Shown here in pieces: positions 50,409 to 63,300 of a DNA stretch of 64,000 bases. The first letter of the stretch is position 1; each line of letters starts with the position of its first letter. Source of the stretch: Ectocarpus siliculosus (taxonomy: Eukaryota; Sar; Phaeophyceae; Ectocarpales; Ectocarpaceae); the NCBI GenBank assembly GCA_000310025.1, contig FN649738.1, forward strand, positions 492,149 through 556,148, written 5' to 3'. The notes beneath the pieces are model-generated. The model made no database searches and was not told the origin of the DNA. It saw only the letters and a program-made list of their open reading frames with translations. The position numbers were made by a program, and so were the translations under genes.

Positions 50409-52695
50409 CCTGCAGTGTGCAGCTCTCCAACAACACAGGCTGCTATAAGAACTGCTGCGGTCTGCGCTGGTTTGCGAACGAACGGGGCAGATACGCGTGG
50501 ATGCGGCCACCGAGGTTTTAGCACCGTTCAAAATGTTCGGCCATCGAGTTTTTTTTTTCTCAATGTTATGTTGCTCCTAAAGGGCAAATGATGACGTATG
50601 CATACCTGTGTCTTACCTTCTACCTGGTACCATATTAGGAAAAATAGATACACGCACAGAAAGACTACCCATTCGAGATATACCCACGTTATGGATGCCG
50701 ACGGATGGATCATGTGGTGATTGCCTATAATTTACCGGACCGGCAATCGGCTTGGCGGCGGTGCGACACGGCCGCGCGAATGGTTGAGGCTTCTACAGGA
50801 CAGGTCCGAAATATAGAAACCTCATTTGGACCCAGGGTCACAACATACGTATTTTCCGTCGCCACGTTGTCGAGCACAGGTTTTTAGACGAGTGTTACAG
50901 TATAACAGAGGTGACGCGAAGTTGGAAAACAACAAAATAACAAAATTACAAATACGGTAGTTATCCTACTTGTAGGATCCGCCGCTGATAGATGGGCGTG
51001 GTCTATAAACCCAATTATTTTCTCTTGAAAATTCGGGCCTCATTTCCTGACCGAGCAAATGTCTTATTTGCGAGCCGCTTCGAAGTAGTGAACTGGGTAC
51101 AAAGAACACGGCATGCCCCCATCAGCCCCCCCTCGTGTACCGCACTGGATGCAGTGTGTGGCGCAGGAGGTATGGCGCAAGGCATACGCCTTACCGCCAT
51201 ATACATTCGCCTTACCGCCATCAGTCGTGAATCGTTTATGTCACCTTGATTCCAAACTTGGGGGATTAGTCGAGCATCCTATAACAATCCCTTCACGTCA
51301 TTCATACTTGTAGACAGCGGTCAGTCATATGCATGCTTAGAAACATACTTGCAGCACGTCGCAGTTTTTCGGCCTTATGGTGTCGACTTTAACATGAATT
51401 AATTCCTCAACGATGCGCCTAAACATATGGATTCACTTTTTAGGCGCTGGGAGTATTCGAAAAGCCTTTAGGCAGCATGGGACAACGAGGTTGTCGTGCA
51501 CCGACAATGCGTGCCAGACACACGATGCCGTTTCCGCTCGGGGTTGAATGAAGTCCCAGGGAATTAAGCATAGGTCACGCACAAAATCACGCTTGATTAC
51601 ACACAGTTTCGTCATTTTCCGATCCCCCTCGCAGTCAAACGCGCCGTATCGTGCGGGTTACGGCCACAGAGTCAACAACCAAACCAGCCCGTCCCCGATG
51701 AGCAGTCAAGGGCGATTCTCCGCAAAAATACACGAGCATCGTCGAACCGTTGTCTTGCCGCCCCTCCCCCCGCCTCTGTAAACCCACCGAAGTTCGTCCA
51801 ACCCTAGACTACAGACGTCGTGTACGCATCAATCCCCAAGAGCACCAGGCCGACAAGCTCGCCTTGTTTATGGGACGGCCGGCGTCATTTGGACCCGGCC
51901 TGAAAGTACCTCAAGGATACTGAGTCTCGGATGGCAGCGTTACTGCTGTGTCCTAGGTTGCTCGGACAAAAGAGCCACGATGCGGTGAGTGCCCAAAGCT
52001 GTGTCCACGACACCACCTTCCGAGTCAAATGTAGCTACTAAATTGCACACGCACGGACATTTCTGCGGGTGTAGCAGGAACAGTTTTGGGTGGGCGCGCC
52101 ACGCCAAATCCATACAAGGCAGAAAAATCTCCAATGTAAAGAGGAACCAGCCCCGTTTGACGATCCGCAATAAAAACGTCTCACTATTCCAGCAAGAACA
52201 AAAGGCAACCCCCCTCCCCCCGACCACCACCACGATAGATAGACTTGATTTATATACACGTAGACCTTTTCTAGGTCAGAGCGGGGTTAGCGTGGTCGAT
52301 CGCCCCTTGGCGTTCATTGCCAATCAAAAGGGTTCTAGGGAGACATTCCCAAACAAAATAAGAGAAAAAAAACGAAGAACCGTCGAGACCCTTGCACGAC
52401 GTGTCTCCCGCAGCCCAGAAAACATGCAAGTATTTCGTACTGATCTACCGCGTTCCGTATCACAGCTTCGCCCCCAGTCTACAGAACAGAAGGACGAAGC
52501 AACACGGAGAAAGGAATCGAGTACACTCAACACCGCGCATTCCGCAGGCGAGGGTTACTCGAGTCACGGTTGTTTGGCTTTCGCCGACCGGGCCACCATT
52601 CATTACACCAAGCGCGAGTAAGGAGGGGGGGCGTCCCTCCGTAAACCCTTATCGTCGCCCGCCGCGCGCTCTTGCAGCAGCAGAAGCCACCCGAA
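50409..52695. other. Intergenic region upstream of the desaturase
   Basis: About 2.3 kb between the desaturase start and the stop of the next minus-strand gene. Open frames on both strands (for example 51989-52621 plus) have no recognisable domain or splice pattern. Nothing functional is identified. Confidence 0.45.
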
Positions 52696-53518
52696 TCACA
52701 CAGACCACTGCAACATGTTCGGGTCGTTGTTGGGGTTGCGGAACTCTTGGCTTGACGCTGGTGCCTTCGGTTTCTTCGGCTGCGATCGTTTCTCGACTGC
52801 CTGTGCTCTCAGTTCTCTCTGGGAGGGAAGAACGCCAAACGGGAGGCAGCAGGAACGATGACATCAGATTAGCGGGGGCGAAGTGCAAACTAACGTGTCA
52901 ATTAACGGCGAGGGAGGGGACGCGCGCATGGAACAAGGTAAAACCGGGCGCCGAAATCAGGGGAGCGGTTGTGGTATTTAGCATCAGTTGATTGTAGCTT
53001 TTATGATCGAAGAAGCGTCGCAATCGAGTCCCTAACACCTTAAAAGGCCTCGGTGCGGTCGCTGCCAAACCTACCGCAAAACTCGAAGTCTTACGAACCT
53101 TCGCAACCCGCAAAGGAGGAAGAGGGGATGGTGCGGATCGATCCATGATCCACAAACCATGCAAGGAACAGACCCGCGTCGGTTCGGGGGTTCGGAAGGC
53201 AGGGGGCGCCACTGCTGTGATACAAAATCACTAGCAGCAGGCGGCAGCAAAACCGGCACTGTGCCCGACATTTGCGGACTGAGCAGCGCTCTACCTTATC
53301 CTTGGCAAAAACACAACTGGCAAAAGCACAGGCGACAAAGCAGCAAACAATTACATCAAGACACGGAAAAAGACCGAAACAACGCCGCCAACAAAGCAAC
53401 ATTTTCACCTGCCGCTGCCGCTCGGAGTCCGTCAAATTGTGATCAAATATTCGCTCCGGCTCGTCTTGTACTGCCGCTGGCGGCACGATAAGACACGGTG
53501 CATGGGAGGGGGGAATGG

Positions 53519-53550
<32 letters not shown>

Positions 53551-54043
53551 CAGCAACGACGACAGCAGCATTGGGATCGCGGTAATCCTCAGCGGGTGGG
53601 AGGCGGACTCGAGCAAGCAAGCTGTGGGAGGATGGCTCTCATGTACGATCTCCGAGGTCCGATCGGTAAAGCCACAAGAGCGTCGAGGCGCGACAAGCTG
53701 AAACACAAATTGGTCCTCGTGCAGGTTGGTAGGGGGGCTATCACGCATGGAAAAGAGAAACGCATGAAGAGGCAATCACGTCGTAATCAGACTTCGGCAC
53801 ACGTCTCATATCTCGTGGTTTGACCATGCGCCAGACCATGCGCCTACTTGGCGGCGCACCAAGTCCTTGTTCTGCGCGCCAATTCCATACAACCCGTCGC
53901 TTCTTTTCGCGCTGCAAATAGCTACTGCGTCACCAGGGTTCAGCTCAGCTCACCTCGCGCTGCCGCTGCCTCGTCTGCCCTTCTTTGTCTCTCTTGCTGG
54001 TGCTCCGCCGCGGTCCCTAGTCGTTGCCCTCCTCCGCTACCAC
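52696..54043 (-). CDS. Small coiled-coil protein, 3' three exons (unknown)
   Basis: Three exons join in phase: 54043-53954, 53476-53409 (acceptor at 53477, or 53471 as an alternative) and 52818-52696 ending in TGA. The readable part is GSGGGQRLGTAAEHQQERQ..., a charged helix rich in Ala, Arg, Glu and Gln, then DEPERIFDHNLTDSERQRQ joined to RELRAQAVEKRSQPKKPKAP, and the C-terminus NNDPNMLQWSV. The 5' exon was not found. I do not recognise the family. A short Gly-rich N-terminus followed by an Ala/Arg/Glu helix recalls small VCP-interacting (SVIP-like) proteins only in general shape. The intron between the first two exons holds a (CAG)n run. Confidence 0.5.
53521..53570 (+). repeat. CAG trinucleotide repeat
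   Basis: Nine CAG triplets then interrupted CAG/CGA triplets. Under the gene model above it is intronic. It produces a misleading poly-Gln open frame on plus and a poly-Ala frame on minus. Confidence 0.8.
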
Positions 54044-55373
54044 CTGTTTGTAAAACGACATGACGACGAATCAGCAGCTTCGAGAGAAAGGTGTGAAGTG
54101 CCCCCGCTCTTCACAAGTGATGCAAATCGATCTGTTGCGAAAGGCGAAAGAGATCAATTAACTTTCTCTACCACCTCTGACGAGAAACTCGACCACCTGA
54201 ACCTCTTGCTACGATAAGGGGGCGTCAGGTGTACTCGTAGCACCTGCATAGTGCTGGACGATTTGTTGGGAATACATGCACGGAGACTACGGTAAGAAAC
54301 TTCTGTTGGATTTCCTTGAGGCAAATTGGCTGTTTAACGTCCGTTTGCGGGGAATCTTTTCGCATTTTTTGCACGTCAGACCTATACCAGGAGAGGCCCA
54401 CTCCTACTTCGTACTTCCTGTCTACAAGTCTCGTCTGCAAGTCCTGCAAGTCCTGTCTACAAGTAAAGGGGTGCCAAAAACCTTTCTGTCTCAACCAGCC
54501 ACACAAACATTGCCCTATCCGATCTATGGACCAGGGGGTGCACAGAGTTAGGCAGACAATGCAACTCCTAGAGCTACTCGGTCATGTAGCGGCCTATGTT
54601 CGCCCGGAACTCCTTCATTTTCAACACCCAGAAAAAATGGCCTCCACATTGCGTACGGCAGGCGGGCCAAAATACATCAGGCGGGTCAAAAAACATTAGC
54701 AGCAACATCTTCACAGCGGTAGTTGACTTGCTCAGAGATAGGGTCACACGCTAATGACCCGAGCTGCTTGAAAAAGAGCGTATACCCCCTACTGCAACAC
54801 GGCTCCTTCAGGCCCTACTTTAAATTCGTCGTATGCGAACAGAAACAACGTAAGGGATGTGGGTTATGTGTTGTGTCGTGTTTTTCGTCCAACTTATTAT
54901 GGCGACAGTCCCCCCTTTCTTCGTGGTGGGACGTGCACTACACGTTTCACTGCTGTAAGTACTACACTTCACAGTAGTGGATTTTTTGTACAACTGTAAT
55001 AACCATCGAGGAACACCCAGGAGGGGGAAACCACTGGGCTTTTTCCTTCCTTTTCATTTTCTTTTCGTGCCCCACCTTCCTCCTGCGGTGTGTGAAGGGG
55101 GTGCAGAAGACGAATTTTGATGTTGACTAATTTTGAAATCAAACGCAAGAGCACCAGAAATTGCACAACAGACACACCAGACCAGTAGAAAGGCACCGCG
55201 AAAAACAGCAATCGTTGATTCTCGCACAGGACGGCAGTAGAGGCTGCTCAAAACATACATTTCACGCGTCTACCTCCACACGCCTCCTTTGAAATCAAGA
55301 TAAAAATTCGCACCATTCTAAATTCTAGTCACAAGAGCCAAAACGGAAGGCGCTCAAACAAGGTCAATTTTGA

Positions 55374-55834
55374 GGGTTAGGTGTCGCATTCTATTGTCAT
55401 CAGTAGAGGACATCATGAAGATGGGTCGTGTGTGCTGGCACGGGCAGGTTTGCTACTGGAGCTGAAATATCGAAGGTCGCAGCAGCCTCTGAAAACAGTC
55501 CGAAATCTGCGCCGGAACCAAGCGGCATCCAACATTTGTCACAGCTGTGCTCGCCGCCACGGACCCCAATCTCCTGAACTGCGGGTTTACAGCAGTAGCT
55601 GATGCCACTAGCTACTGCTGACGACCCGTGGTTCAGGGGTTTACGACCCGTGGCGGTGAGCACGGCTGTAACGAATGTTGGATGCCGCTTGACTCCGGCA
55701 GATTTCGGACAGTTTTCAGAAGTTGCTGCGACCTTCGATATTTCAGCTCCAGCAGCAAACTTGAACGTGCCAGCACGCACGACGCCTCTTCATGATGTCC
55801 TCCACTGATGACAATAGAATCCGACACCTAACCC
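55374..55834. mobile_element. Foldback MITE (whole-length inverted repeat, 461 bp)
   Basis: The sequence from GGGTTAGGTGTCGCATTC is repeated inverted up to CGACACCTAACCC, so the two arms of about 200 bp are near-complete reverse complements with roughly 10% divergence and a tiny centre near 55604. There is no coding capacity. Ends are 5'-GGGTTAGGTGTCG. No clear target duplication is visible. Presumably mobilised by an unrelated transposase. Confidence 0.85.
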
Positions 55835-55859
55835 GTGCGGGAAGGTTGTTTTCTTTCTT

Positions 55860-56140
55860 TGTATAGGATTAAAGTATGGGAAAAAGAGCCAGCGTCCGTA
55901 CCCCTTTTCTGCACCCCCGTAAGGTGCGTGCTGTTTTTTTTTTTATCGCGGGAAGGGTCCAGCCGCCGTCCCTTTCGCTCGTCAACGTGCTAAGGTCGAA
56001 CTTTGGTACCAACGAGAGCTTTTCAGCTTTTTTTCGCTTTCGCCCGCAAATTTGTAATTTTTCACCCCATGGGGATTCGATCTCACGACTTTGCGACTAG
56101 CGGTTTCGAGGTTATTATCACTAGACCACCTGGGCGACCG
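55860..56140 (-). mobile_element. tRNA-derived SINE (Glu-tRNA-like head)
   Basis: On the minus strand the head reads GGTGGTCTAGTGATAATAAC, an A box as in tRNA-Glu, and about 45 bp later GTGAGATCGAATCCCC, a B box. The arms no longer pair well, so it is not a functional tRNA. A body of about 200 bp follows toward lower coordinates and includes an A-rich stretch at 55936-55947. The left limit is uncertain. Confidence 0.65.
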
Positions 56141-56495
56141 TCTTCACAGGGATGCGGAGGCAAAAGAAGAAGTTCGAAAGAGCCGGTTCACACCCAAGGC
56201 ATGGTGTCAAAGTAGAGCGATGCTTTCGTGTCCATGACCAATCCATACAACAGCAGCCCCCTCCGTGCACATGCTAGTACCCCAGCCATCTCCACTACAC
56301 CAGCCACAGTTAGCAGCAGAATTTACAACACCCTCTGTGCGAGCTGTGCCGAAAAACGGCATTTCTATGCATACATTACTCGCTACTGCTGCTGTACTCG
56401 CAGGTATTTTAACCCCGTTCATCTTGCGTCACACTTCATGATGACCGTGTACATGAAAATATCGCACACCTTGACAGATTATCAAAGCTCGACGA

Positions 56496-56898
56496 TTACT
56501 CGATAGCAGAAAGTGTGGCGGCGTCCAAAATGGCGGGGTTGTAACCGTCTCGTCGAGAGCTTTCCGAAAACGCATTCCTTGATTTTGGCATCCCAATCCT
56601 CTTCGGCGTGGAATCGAGCTTGCAAAAACGGTCCGGGGGTATGGTATCTTACGTACGTGCGTGAACGACACCAAGTTGCGCTGATATTGCCGTCCTATTA
56701 CATACTGCGAGCTGGCTGTTGCGACTCGCTCGGAAGCAATCGTGATGACTTACCTCTCGGGGAATGTAGATAGCTGCCCGTTCCGTCATTTTTCCCGAAG
56801 CAATCACAGCAGTTCCCCATGCTGTGGCGATTGTTTCTCTGTCGACAGAACTTGCTGGGTTGGAGTTCGGAGCGAGCGCAGAGGGGGGGTCTACACTG
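56496..56898 (-). CDS. Unknown protein, last two exons
   Basis: The penultimate exon runs from about 56898 (or 56895) to 56754 and contains ASSVDRETIATAWGTAVIAS and GKMTERAAIYIPRE. It ends in a canonical GAG|GTAAGT donor in phase 0. The last exon, 56618-56496, reads LDSTPKRIGMPKSRNAF and ends NPAILDAATLSAIE before TAA. Composition and phase support a real C-terminus. The upstream exon (phase 2) was not found; it would have to lie in or beyond the start of the opposite-strand DGK-like gene. Family not recognised. Confidence 0.5.
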
Positions 56899-57314
56899 CT
56901 AGGAACAGGACACCACAAGGGCGGTGGGGCGCACGAGGCTCCGCCAAATCATCCAATGGAGCCATCACGGCTGATCACGTGTCACATCATACATGGGATC
57001 TCCCAGGCATCAAGTCAACTCCTACTCGCTTCCCTCTCGGCCTTCTATCTCGCGACGCGCTATCCCTCGACTACCCTAGAACCCAGCACTCTTGCGGAGG
57101 TTCCCGCACAGGCGGGTCCCTCCCACGACCGGAGGATAAGACGGTGGTCCCCCCTCGATCCTCGCTCCCGCGAGCGGCGCGACTACAACCCGACGCTAAT
57201 TCATTTTTCAGTTCCGGCAAGGCTCGGCGAAGCAAGGGCAGCCGGACAGGCCGTGTGTCCCCTCCCGGCCAGCGGCCTGAAGAGAAAGAGGAGGTAAAGA
57301 GGGCATGCCGAGAG

Positions 57315-60300
57315 ATGCCTCCTATTCGGCTCAAGCTGCGGGACATGCCCCGCTTGCAGGACGGGCCGGCCGGGGGCGATGACAGCAGCAACGTCAACAA
57401 GCACAAGCGGGCAGCGGCGGCAGGAGAACCGCAGCAGAGCTCAGCCGGGATGGCTGTCGGTGCGGGCATCGCCGCGCGGACTACGGAGCAACTGGCGGAC
57501 GCTTGGCGGATCTGGCCGGTGATGACGATTTCAGCCGTGCACTCGGCAGTGAAGGGCTGGTTCACACGGATGGATGCTGCCCTTCTTGGGCTTCCAAGGG
57601 GGCTAGGACCAGCGGTGTCGTCGTTGGTGAGCGAAACGCTGGTCCTGCATGCATTCGTGCTTGACCCGCAAACTTTATTCGGCAACCTCGAAGCGGCTAT
57701 GCACCTTGCTCAGCGCTAGAGGAATCAACGTTGCAGTCGGAGCATTATTCTACGAACAATTTGCTCATCTTAGGGTGCCGGGCCATCTGTCAATCCGCGC
57801 ATTTTTGAACTGGTTTCATGTCTCAGCTCGATTGACGCACCGAGGGACGAAAGTCCCGCCGCACCGCAAAACGCGTGCTCTGTGCGCAGCGTCGACGGGA
57901 GCAGTCAGTCGGGGCAAGCATGCCCTCGATCATGCATACGACGTGTCTCGAGGGTGGGCGTACCAACATATACGCTTCGTTGACATACTCACGGCATTGC
58001 TTCGTTTTTCACGTCAAGAGCGTAGACCCGTGGTAAAGAAGTCTGTAACTTTAGTCTACACAATTGAGGGCAACAACAGATAGCATCGTGTATCAACCAC
58101 TCCTTGTAGCTACACCTCACACACCTTCATGAGTGTGTGTTGCGGTGGACGTTGGAACGCCTCCAAGCGACCAGATGGAAACAGGAAAGCATGGTGAATC
58201 TATGAATCGAGCAGAAGAGGGGAATATGCTTTCAAACTCACAGACCACAGAATCAATCCTTTCGCATAGTCATGTTCAACTGTACAGGTGCCCTACCCCT
58301 TCAGGGCACCAGATACGTGTTCGAAAACAAATACCATCGTGACATCCGGCTCAAGACCTACTAGTGCAATATACCCATAACCCTGCACATGTGCCCTATT
58401 CATCCACATGCATAGTCGATGTAAACGAAATGGCAGTGAGATGCACAACTACCGTGCGACGTGGACAGATGGCACCGGTCGGGTAGATGGCACCGGTCGG
58501 AGAGATCGCACGGACGCGTCCACAAGAAAACAGAAGAAAAAAACCGTAACAATAATAAAACCATCGCGCCTGGTGCCATCTCTCCGCCTCCTACATACGG
58601 TAACTGTTGTGAGTGCGCTATGGCTCCCTGCTTTTTTTCTGTTCATGCAGGTCCCCGAACACGGGTGCTAGGTGGTGATGCCCTCCTCTGCTATGTTGTT
58701 GATTCCTTTTGCCTCAGCCGTTTGTTCTGTCTGCCCCGCCGCCCCGTTGGGCACGCGCGTACGCTGCGCACGCAACCTCCCCTCCATCCCCCTGGCAGAT
58801 TCGTCTCTTGTCGCTGGCGATCGCCGCTTCCATAGTCACCTCGGTGATCACCAGGACTTCCCAGGACCTGCTGAAGCTGCCATCGAGGGCTTCCAAGGCC
58901 GTTGGAGATCCTTCCAGGTACACCCAAGCTCTTGCTCCCGCTCTGCGTTGCTGGCATGCATGCGCAGCGTGCTCTTCTTTATCGTGTACAGAAACAATAC
59001 AATATCGTTTATTTCCACAGGTCAAGAGTCAAGGATATACTCATGTTTTTCGGTTTTTGGCACCTTTTTTGGCCCGTGAAGAATGAAGTAGACGGAATGG
59101 GTGTGGCATTCAGAGGGCTACAGCACGGCCAGGACCACTGGCTTATCTTGTTGTAGTTGAAAGGTGGTGCTTGCATTGCTTCTGCACTCGGCTTCCTCGG
59201 ACCTACGAGCTAACCCTGCACCCTCACGGCGAACCACAATCGAATCTGAAACCGAATTCGCAACTTTCAAGGCCCTGCCCACCACACTCCAGTTGTCGTC
59301 GCACGTTTCCTGGTGGCCACAATTCTAGCCTTAAGTCGATGTTAGCCCTGAGCCTGGTCTCAAACTTGCTCTGAGAGCGCCCGAGGCAGTCCGGAAACTT
59401 TCGATGATGGCGTGAACCCATATAAGGTTGACTATCGGTAGCATGTTGCAAACCCAGTCGCCTTTCCAAGCTCGCTATTCCGTCTATGTAGATGGAAGGT
59501 CAAGATAAACACCTGCCCCCCAATCCCTTTCTTGTCGCCACCAATTCCGTGTTCTGGAAGTTGGCCTTGAGAACATCTGTGTACACACCGCTTGCGCGTT
59601 TTTGTTTTGAGGCTATCAGTATCGCCCCGGGTGTCGTTTCGTTATCCGGTACTCTCTCGTTGCTGTCGCACTTTTCGAGATTCCTTCACCCGTTTTTTTG
59701 GTGGGTTGGCGTACGTACCCGCACACGACAACGTACTACTGAAAATATTTGCCTCTCTCTCTCTTTCTCTCTCCGACTCTCTGTCTCTCTGTCGTCCTTC
59801 CCCAAATCCCGCTGTCGGTGTGCTTGCGGGGTTACCCTCACCACGCTCACGCGTCGGCTACAGCTACACTCCGGGTAGGCACAACTGGGTGGCGGCTCCC
59901 TCTCGGTGGGACCCCCACTACTGCAGCGTGTGCAGCGAAGCCATCGCATGGAACTCAGACGCCGGCGTCCGTTGCCAGGTGGGTCGTCATGCCGTTGTAG
60001 ATTCGTCAATGATCGTGGAGCTCCTAGGCTGCAAATTATCGTGACATTCATGCTAATTGGTGTATGGCGCTACTGCTGCAACGTGACGTGGCAGCAACGC
60101 CGTGGGGGTTCGTGGGTAGGTATTGGAAGTCAACGAATGCGTGCTACGAGATCAGACTGAGGCAGCGTTAGCAATCGTGCTTGACGGGCTCGCCAGTTGT
60201 TTCTAGCGTGACCCTTGCTGTTCGTCGGCTACGCATGGTTAGGGGCGGCGGTTGTTATTTCCAAGACACTGTTTTTTTTTTCCAGTCTCCGGGAGGAAGC

Positions 60301-63300
60301 TTTTGGCCATAGGTTGTTTTGTGTCCCCAGTTATTCCTTGCCTTCCGGTAGTCTAGAGTTGATCAACTCTCTCGCGCTTGTGCGGAGTAGAAAGAATAAC
60401 ACCTCTTTACCGTTCGGGAACTGCGGTTTAGCCCACCCTACCGTTTGCGGAACGGAGGCGTTTCCCAGTGCTGCGCCCCCTCCCCCCCCTCGAACGTTTG
60501 GTCTTAAATGCCGCCCTCTTGTTCCGCGACGTCCCTCATCGTTCCGTCGAAGATTTGCGGGTCGCATGCGCACGCGAGCTGCAGCAAGCGCGCCCATAAG
60601 GAAGGGTTCGGATGCAAGACCCTGTGCAGCGCGGACGTGGAGATGTCTCACAAGCGGCTGTATCACCCACTGGTATGTGTGCTGCTCGTTTTGTGGTTGT
60701 CATGGTGGTTATTACGCTACGAGTAGTAGTGTCGCTAGCATCAGTTCCATTCATCTTCGGTGTTTTTTTTTTTATCATTTTGTTCTGCTGTCGACCGTTC
60801 ACTGACCACTTACATGTTGCAATTTCATCGTAAACACGACATGGTTATACTGTTGCTGTGCGGCGGACGTTTATAGGAGGAGGCCGAGGACGAAGACGAC
60901 GACGCTTGCCTCCTCCCGGAACCGGAGGAAAAACCTCCTCCTGTCATGCGGCACCAGTGGATGCGCGGGAGCATCGACGACTCTCAGGTATACACGGCGT
61001 CAGTGGGTGCACGCACGAGGTCTGCGCGTGCTTTGTGTGTGTGTTGGCTATTCGCATGGAACGCGCCTAGTGGGCTGGCCGTGTGAAAATACGTCAGTCT
61101 CATTGCGATTAATAACGGAGAACTGTGTGTGGGTGTTCATTATGTGCATCGACCTTGCCTTCTAACCGGCCGACGTAATCATTAGACTTGAGTCTCAGTG
61201 CGGCTAATAACGGAGAACTGCTGCGTGTTTTTTTTTTTGTGCCGTGCTGCGAATCTGGCAGCCGTGTGCCGCCTGCGGGGGTTCTTGCGCTGGCAGCGGC
61301 GCCACGGGACAGCACGGGTTCTCCTGCGCCTGGTGTAAGCTACAGGTGAACCTGCCGTGATGCAGAGAGGAGAGTTTTTTTGCCGGAGTCTCGTCGGCAC
61401 AACGCTAGCGGTACCAATAGTTGTGGCCAGGTTTTGATGTAGTGCGGTCCCTATGGACAACCCGGCGCTGTTTTGGTAGAGAACAGGATGTGTTTGGTCA
61501 CCAACACATTACTCGCATACTCTCCTCCAAGGACATTTAAAGCATTGTGGTGTATTCTTAGTTTGATTCGGCACCACCTACGAACGACCCCATCGCCTTC
61601 CCCCAGCAACGGTTGAGATGCCGGTTGAAGGTCGCATCCGTGCCATCACCCGGTGATGTACTACGCCGAAAGGTTCGTACACAGCCGTCACCGTCGTCGT
61701 CGTCCATGCCACCATAGTTGCCTTAGAGGATTGTGCGATGTTGTCGTTTACCACTTTTTAGCTGGAGAGGATGGTGTACCGCTGGCTGGAGAGGATTTGT
61801 GATGTTGTGTGGTTGGCAGCGCCTCGGACATGGGAAAAGTACCGGCCTGATACGCTTCTGTGTCCCCTTTCGCCACCCCTATCGTCGCCACGCAACATGG
61901 AATTTAAGCCGTGGAAGACCGGCCTTGTGGCCGGGACGGACGTGATTACTTGCCAAGGAAGGAAAACTCAAACGAACCGGGTGTCATCTCGCTCACAGCA
62001 GTAGTGTTTCGTCGATGTTGTGAAGAACTTTTCGACGAACGAGGTGGCCAGAAACTGCTGGTCTGGTGCTTGTTTTTTAGGTTGGTGCCCCTCGTTGTTG
62101 TCGACTTTATCTTCGTTTCGCCTCCTTCAGGTGCACGAGGGCTGCATCTCCCGCATGGCCCACACGGAGTGCTCGCTCGGCCGACACCGCCGGTTGATCC
62201 TCCCGCCGACCGCCGTGCTCAAGGACCAGCCGCGAAAGAAACGTGAGAGGACCCCCCGCCAGGGAGGTGTACTCATTTGAACCCATGCCGTAGTCGTAAG
62301 ACCATTGACGTCGCGCCCAGACGGAGCGACATGCGGGGTTTTGGCCGGCCCAGGCTAATTAGCCTACATTTCACAAGGATGACCCGGAAGCTGGCCATTT
62401 CTCCCTCGAGGGTGTGTGTGTGATATCGTATGTATCAGTTTCTCCTTATTTGGTCAAGCAACAGCAGTCGTCGCCGCAGTAAATAATTTCGGTTTAAATT
62501 GCCTTTTTCCCGCGTAAGCTTTTTTTTTTTCACAACCATCGTGGCCCTTCAGTTGGAAAGCATGGGGCACGGCCAACAGTTTTTTTAGATGCTTCCCCCG
62601 CGTTACAGACGCTCAAGAGTATTAGGAAATGTCCGTCCATGAAACGAGGACCGCTGTGTTCCCCTCTAGCTCGAGCCCAATCACTGCTCTACTTCATCAC
62701 CTTCCCCTTGAAATATCCGCTCCTCCCCCCCGCCCCCTACATCCTGGCATTCCTATTGGTATACTGTACAGGCGGTCTCATCCGGGACGCGGTGAGCAAG
62801 GTGCGGAGGGTCCTTCCCGGACACCGCGAAGACGAGTGCGATCCGTCTTCGTACAGCGTTGATCCGAACGACCCCGAAGCGGTAGCGCCGGCGACGGGGG
62901 GAGCATCGGCCGGGCAAGGCGCAGGCTCTTCGGACGGAGGAGGGTCCGACCAGGGGAGCGGATTCGTGGAGGCCGTGAGGGAGGCGGCGGCGGCGCTGGA
63001 CGTCTCGGGGGCGAAGGGGGTCGGGAGCCGGCTTGCCGGAAAGGTGCGAGATAGGGTTGCCAAGGTGGAGCGTGGAAGTCCCCCGAATGGGATCGATCGG
63101 GTGCACGCACCTGCCAGCAGGCGTTGATCGCGTCGTCGCTGCGAGATGTTCTGTTTTGCCACGTATGTACGGGTCACGTTTTTTTTTTTTTAGGTCCCCG
63201 AACACCGATCGCATGGTTGGTAGATGATACGGTTGCCTTCGGAGGAAATACATCAAGTTTCTTAGGCCTTGGAACGAGCGAGAGTTAACGATGAACGCTG

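Larger units (their letters stand above)
54044..56495. other. Repeat-rich intergenic region
   Basis: About 2.45 kb without a supported gene, apart from the missing 5' exon of the coiled-coil gene that may lie here. It contains the 461-bp foldback element and the tRNA-derived SINE. The rest (54200-55370) shows no coding or RNA signal. Confidence 0.5.

Noticed and set aside
53515-53823. Poly-Gln plus-strand open frame
   Set aside because: It arises from the CAG repeat inside an intron of the minus-strand coiled-coil gene and has no splice or domain support.
57480-57719. Mpv17/PMP22-like reading of the segment around WFTRMDAALLGLPRG
   Set aside because: The likeness is short, and the exon ends at a GTGAGC donor whose phase fits the DGK-like membrane-helix exon.
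61733-61960. Frame with LERICDVVWLAAPRTWEKY as an extra DGK exon
   Set aside because: The flanking C1b exons join directly in phase 0 to give CAWCKLQVHEGC, so an exon here would break the zinc motif.
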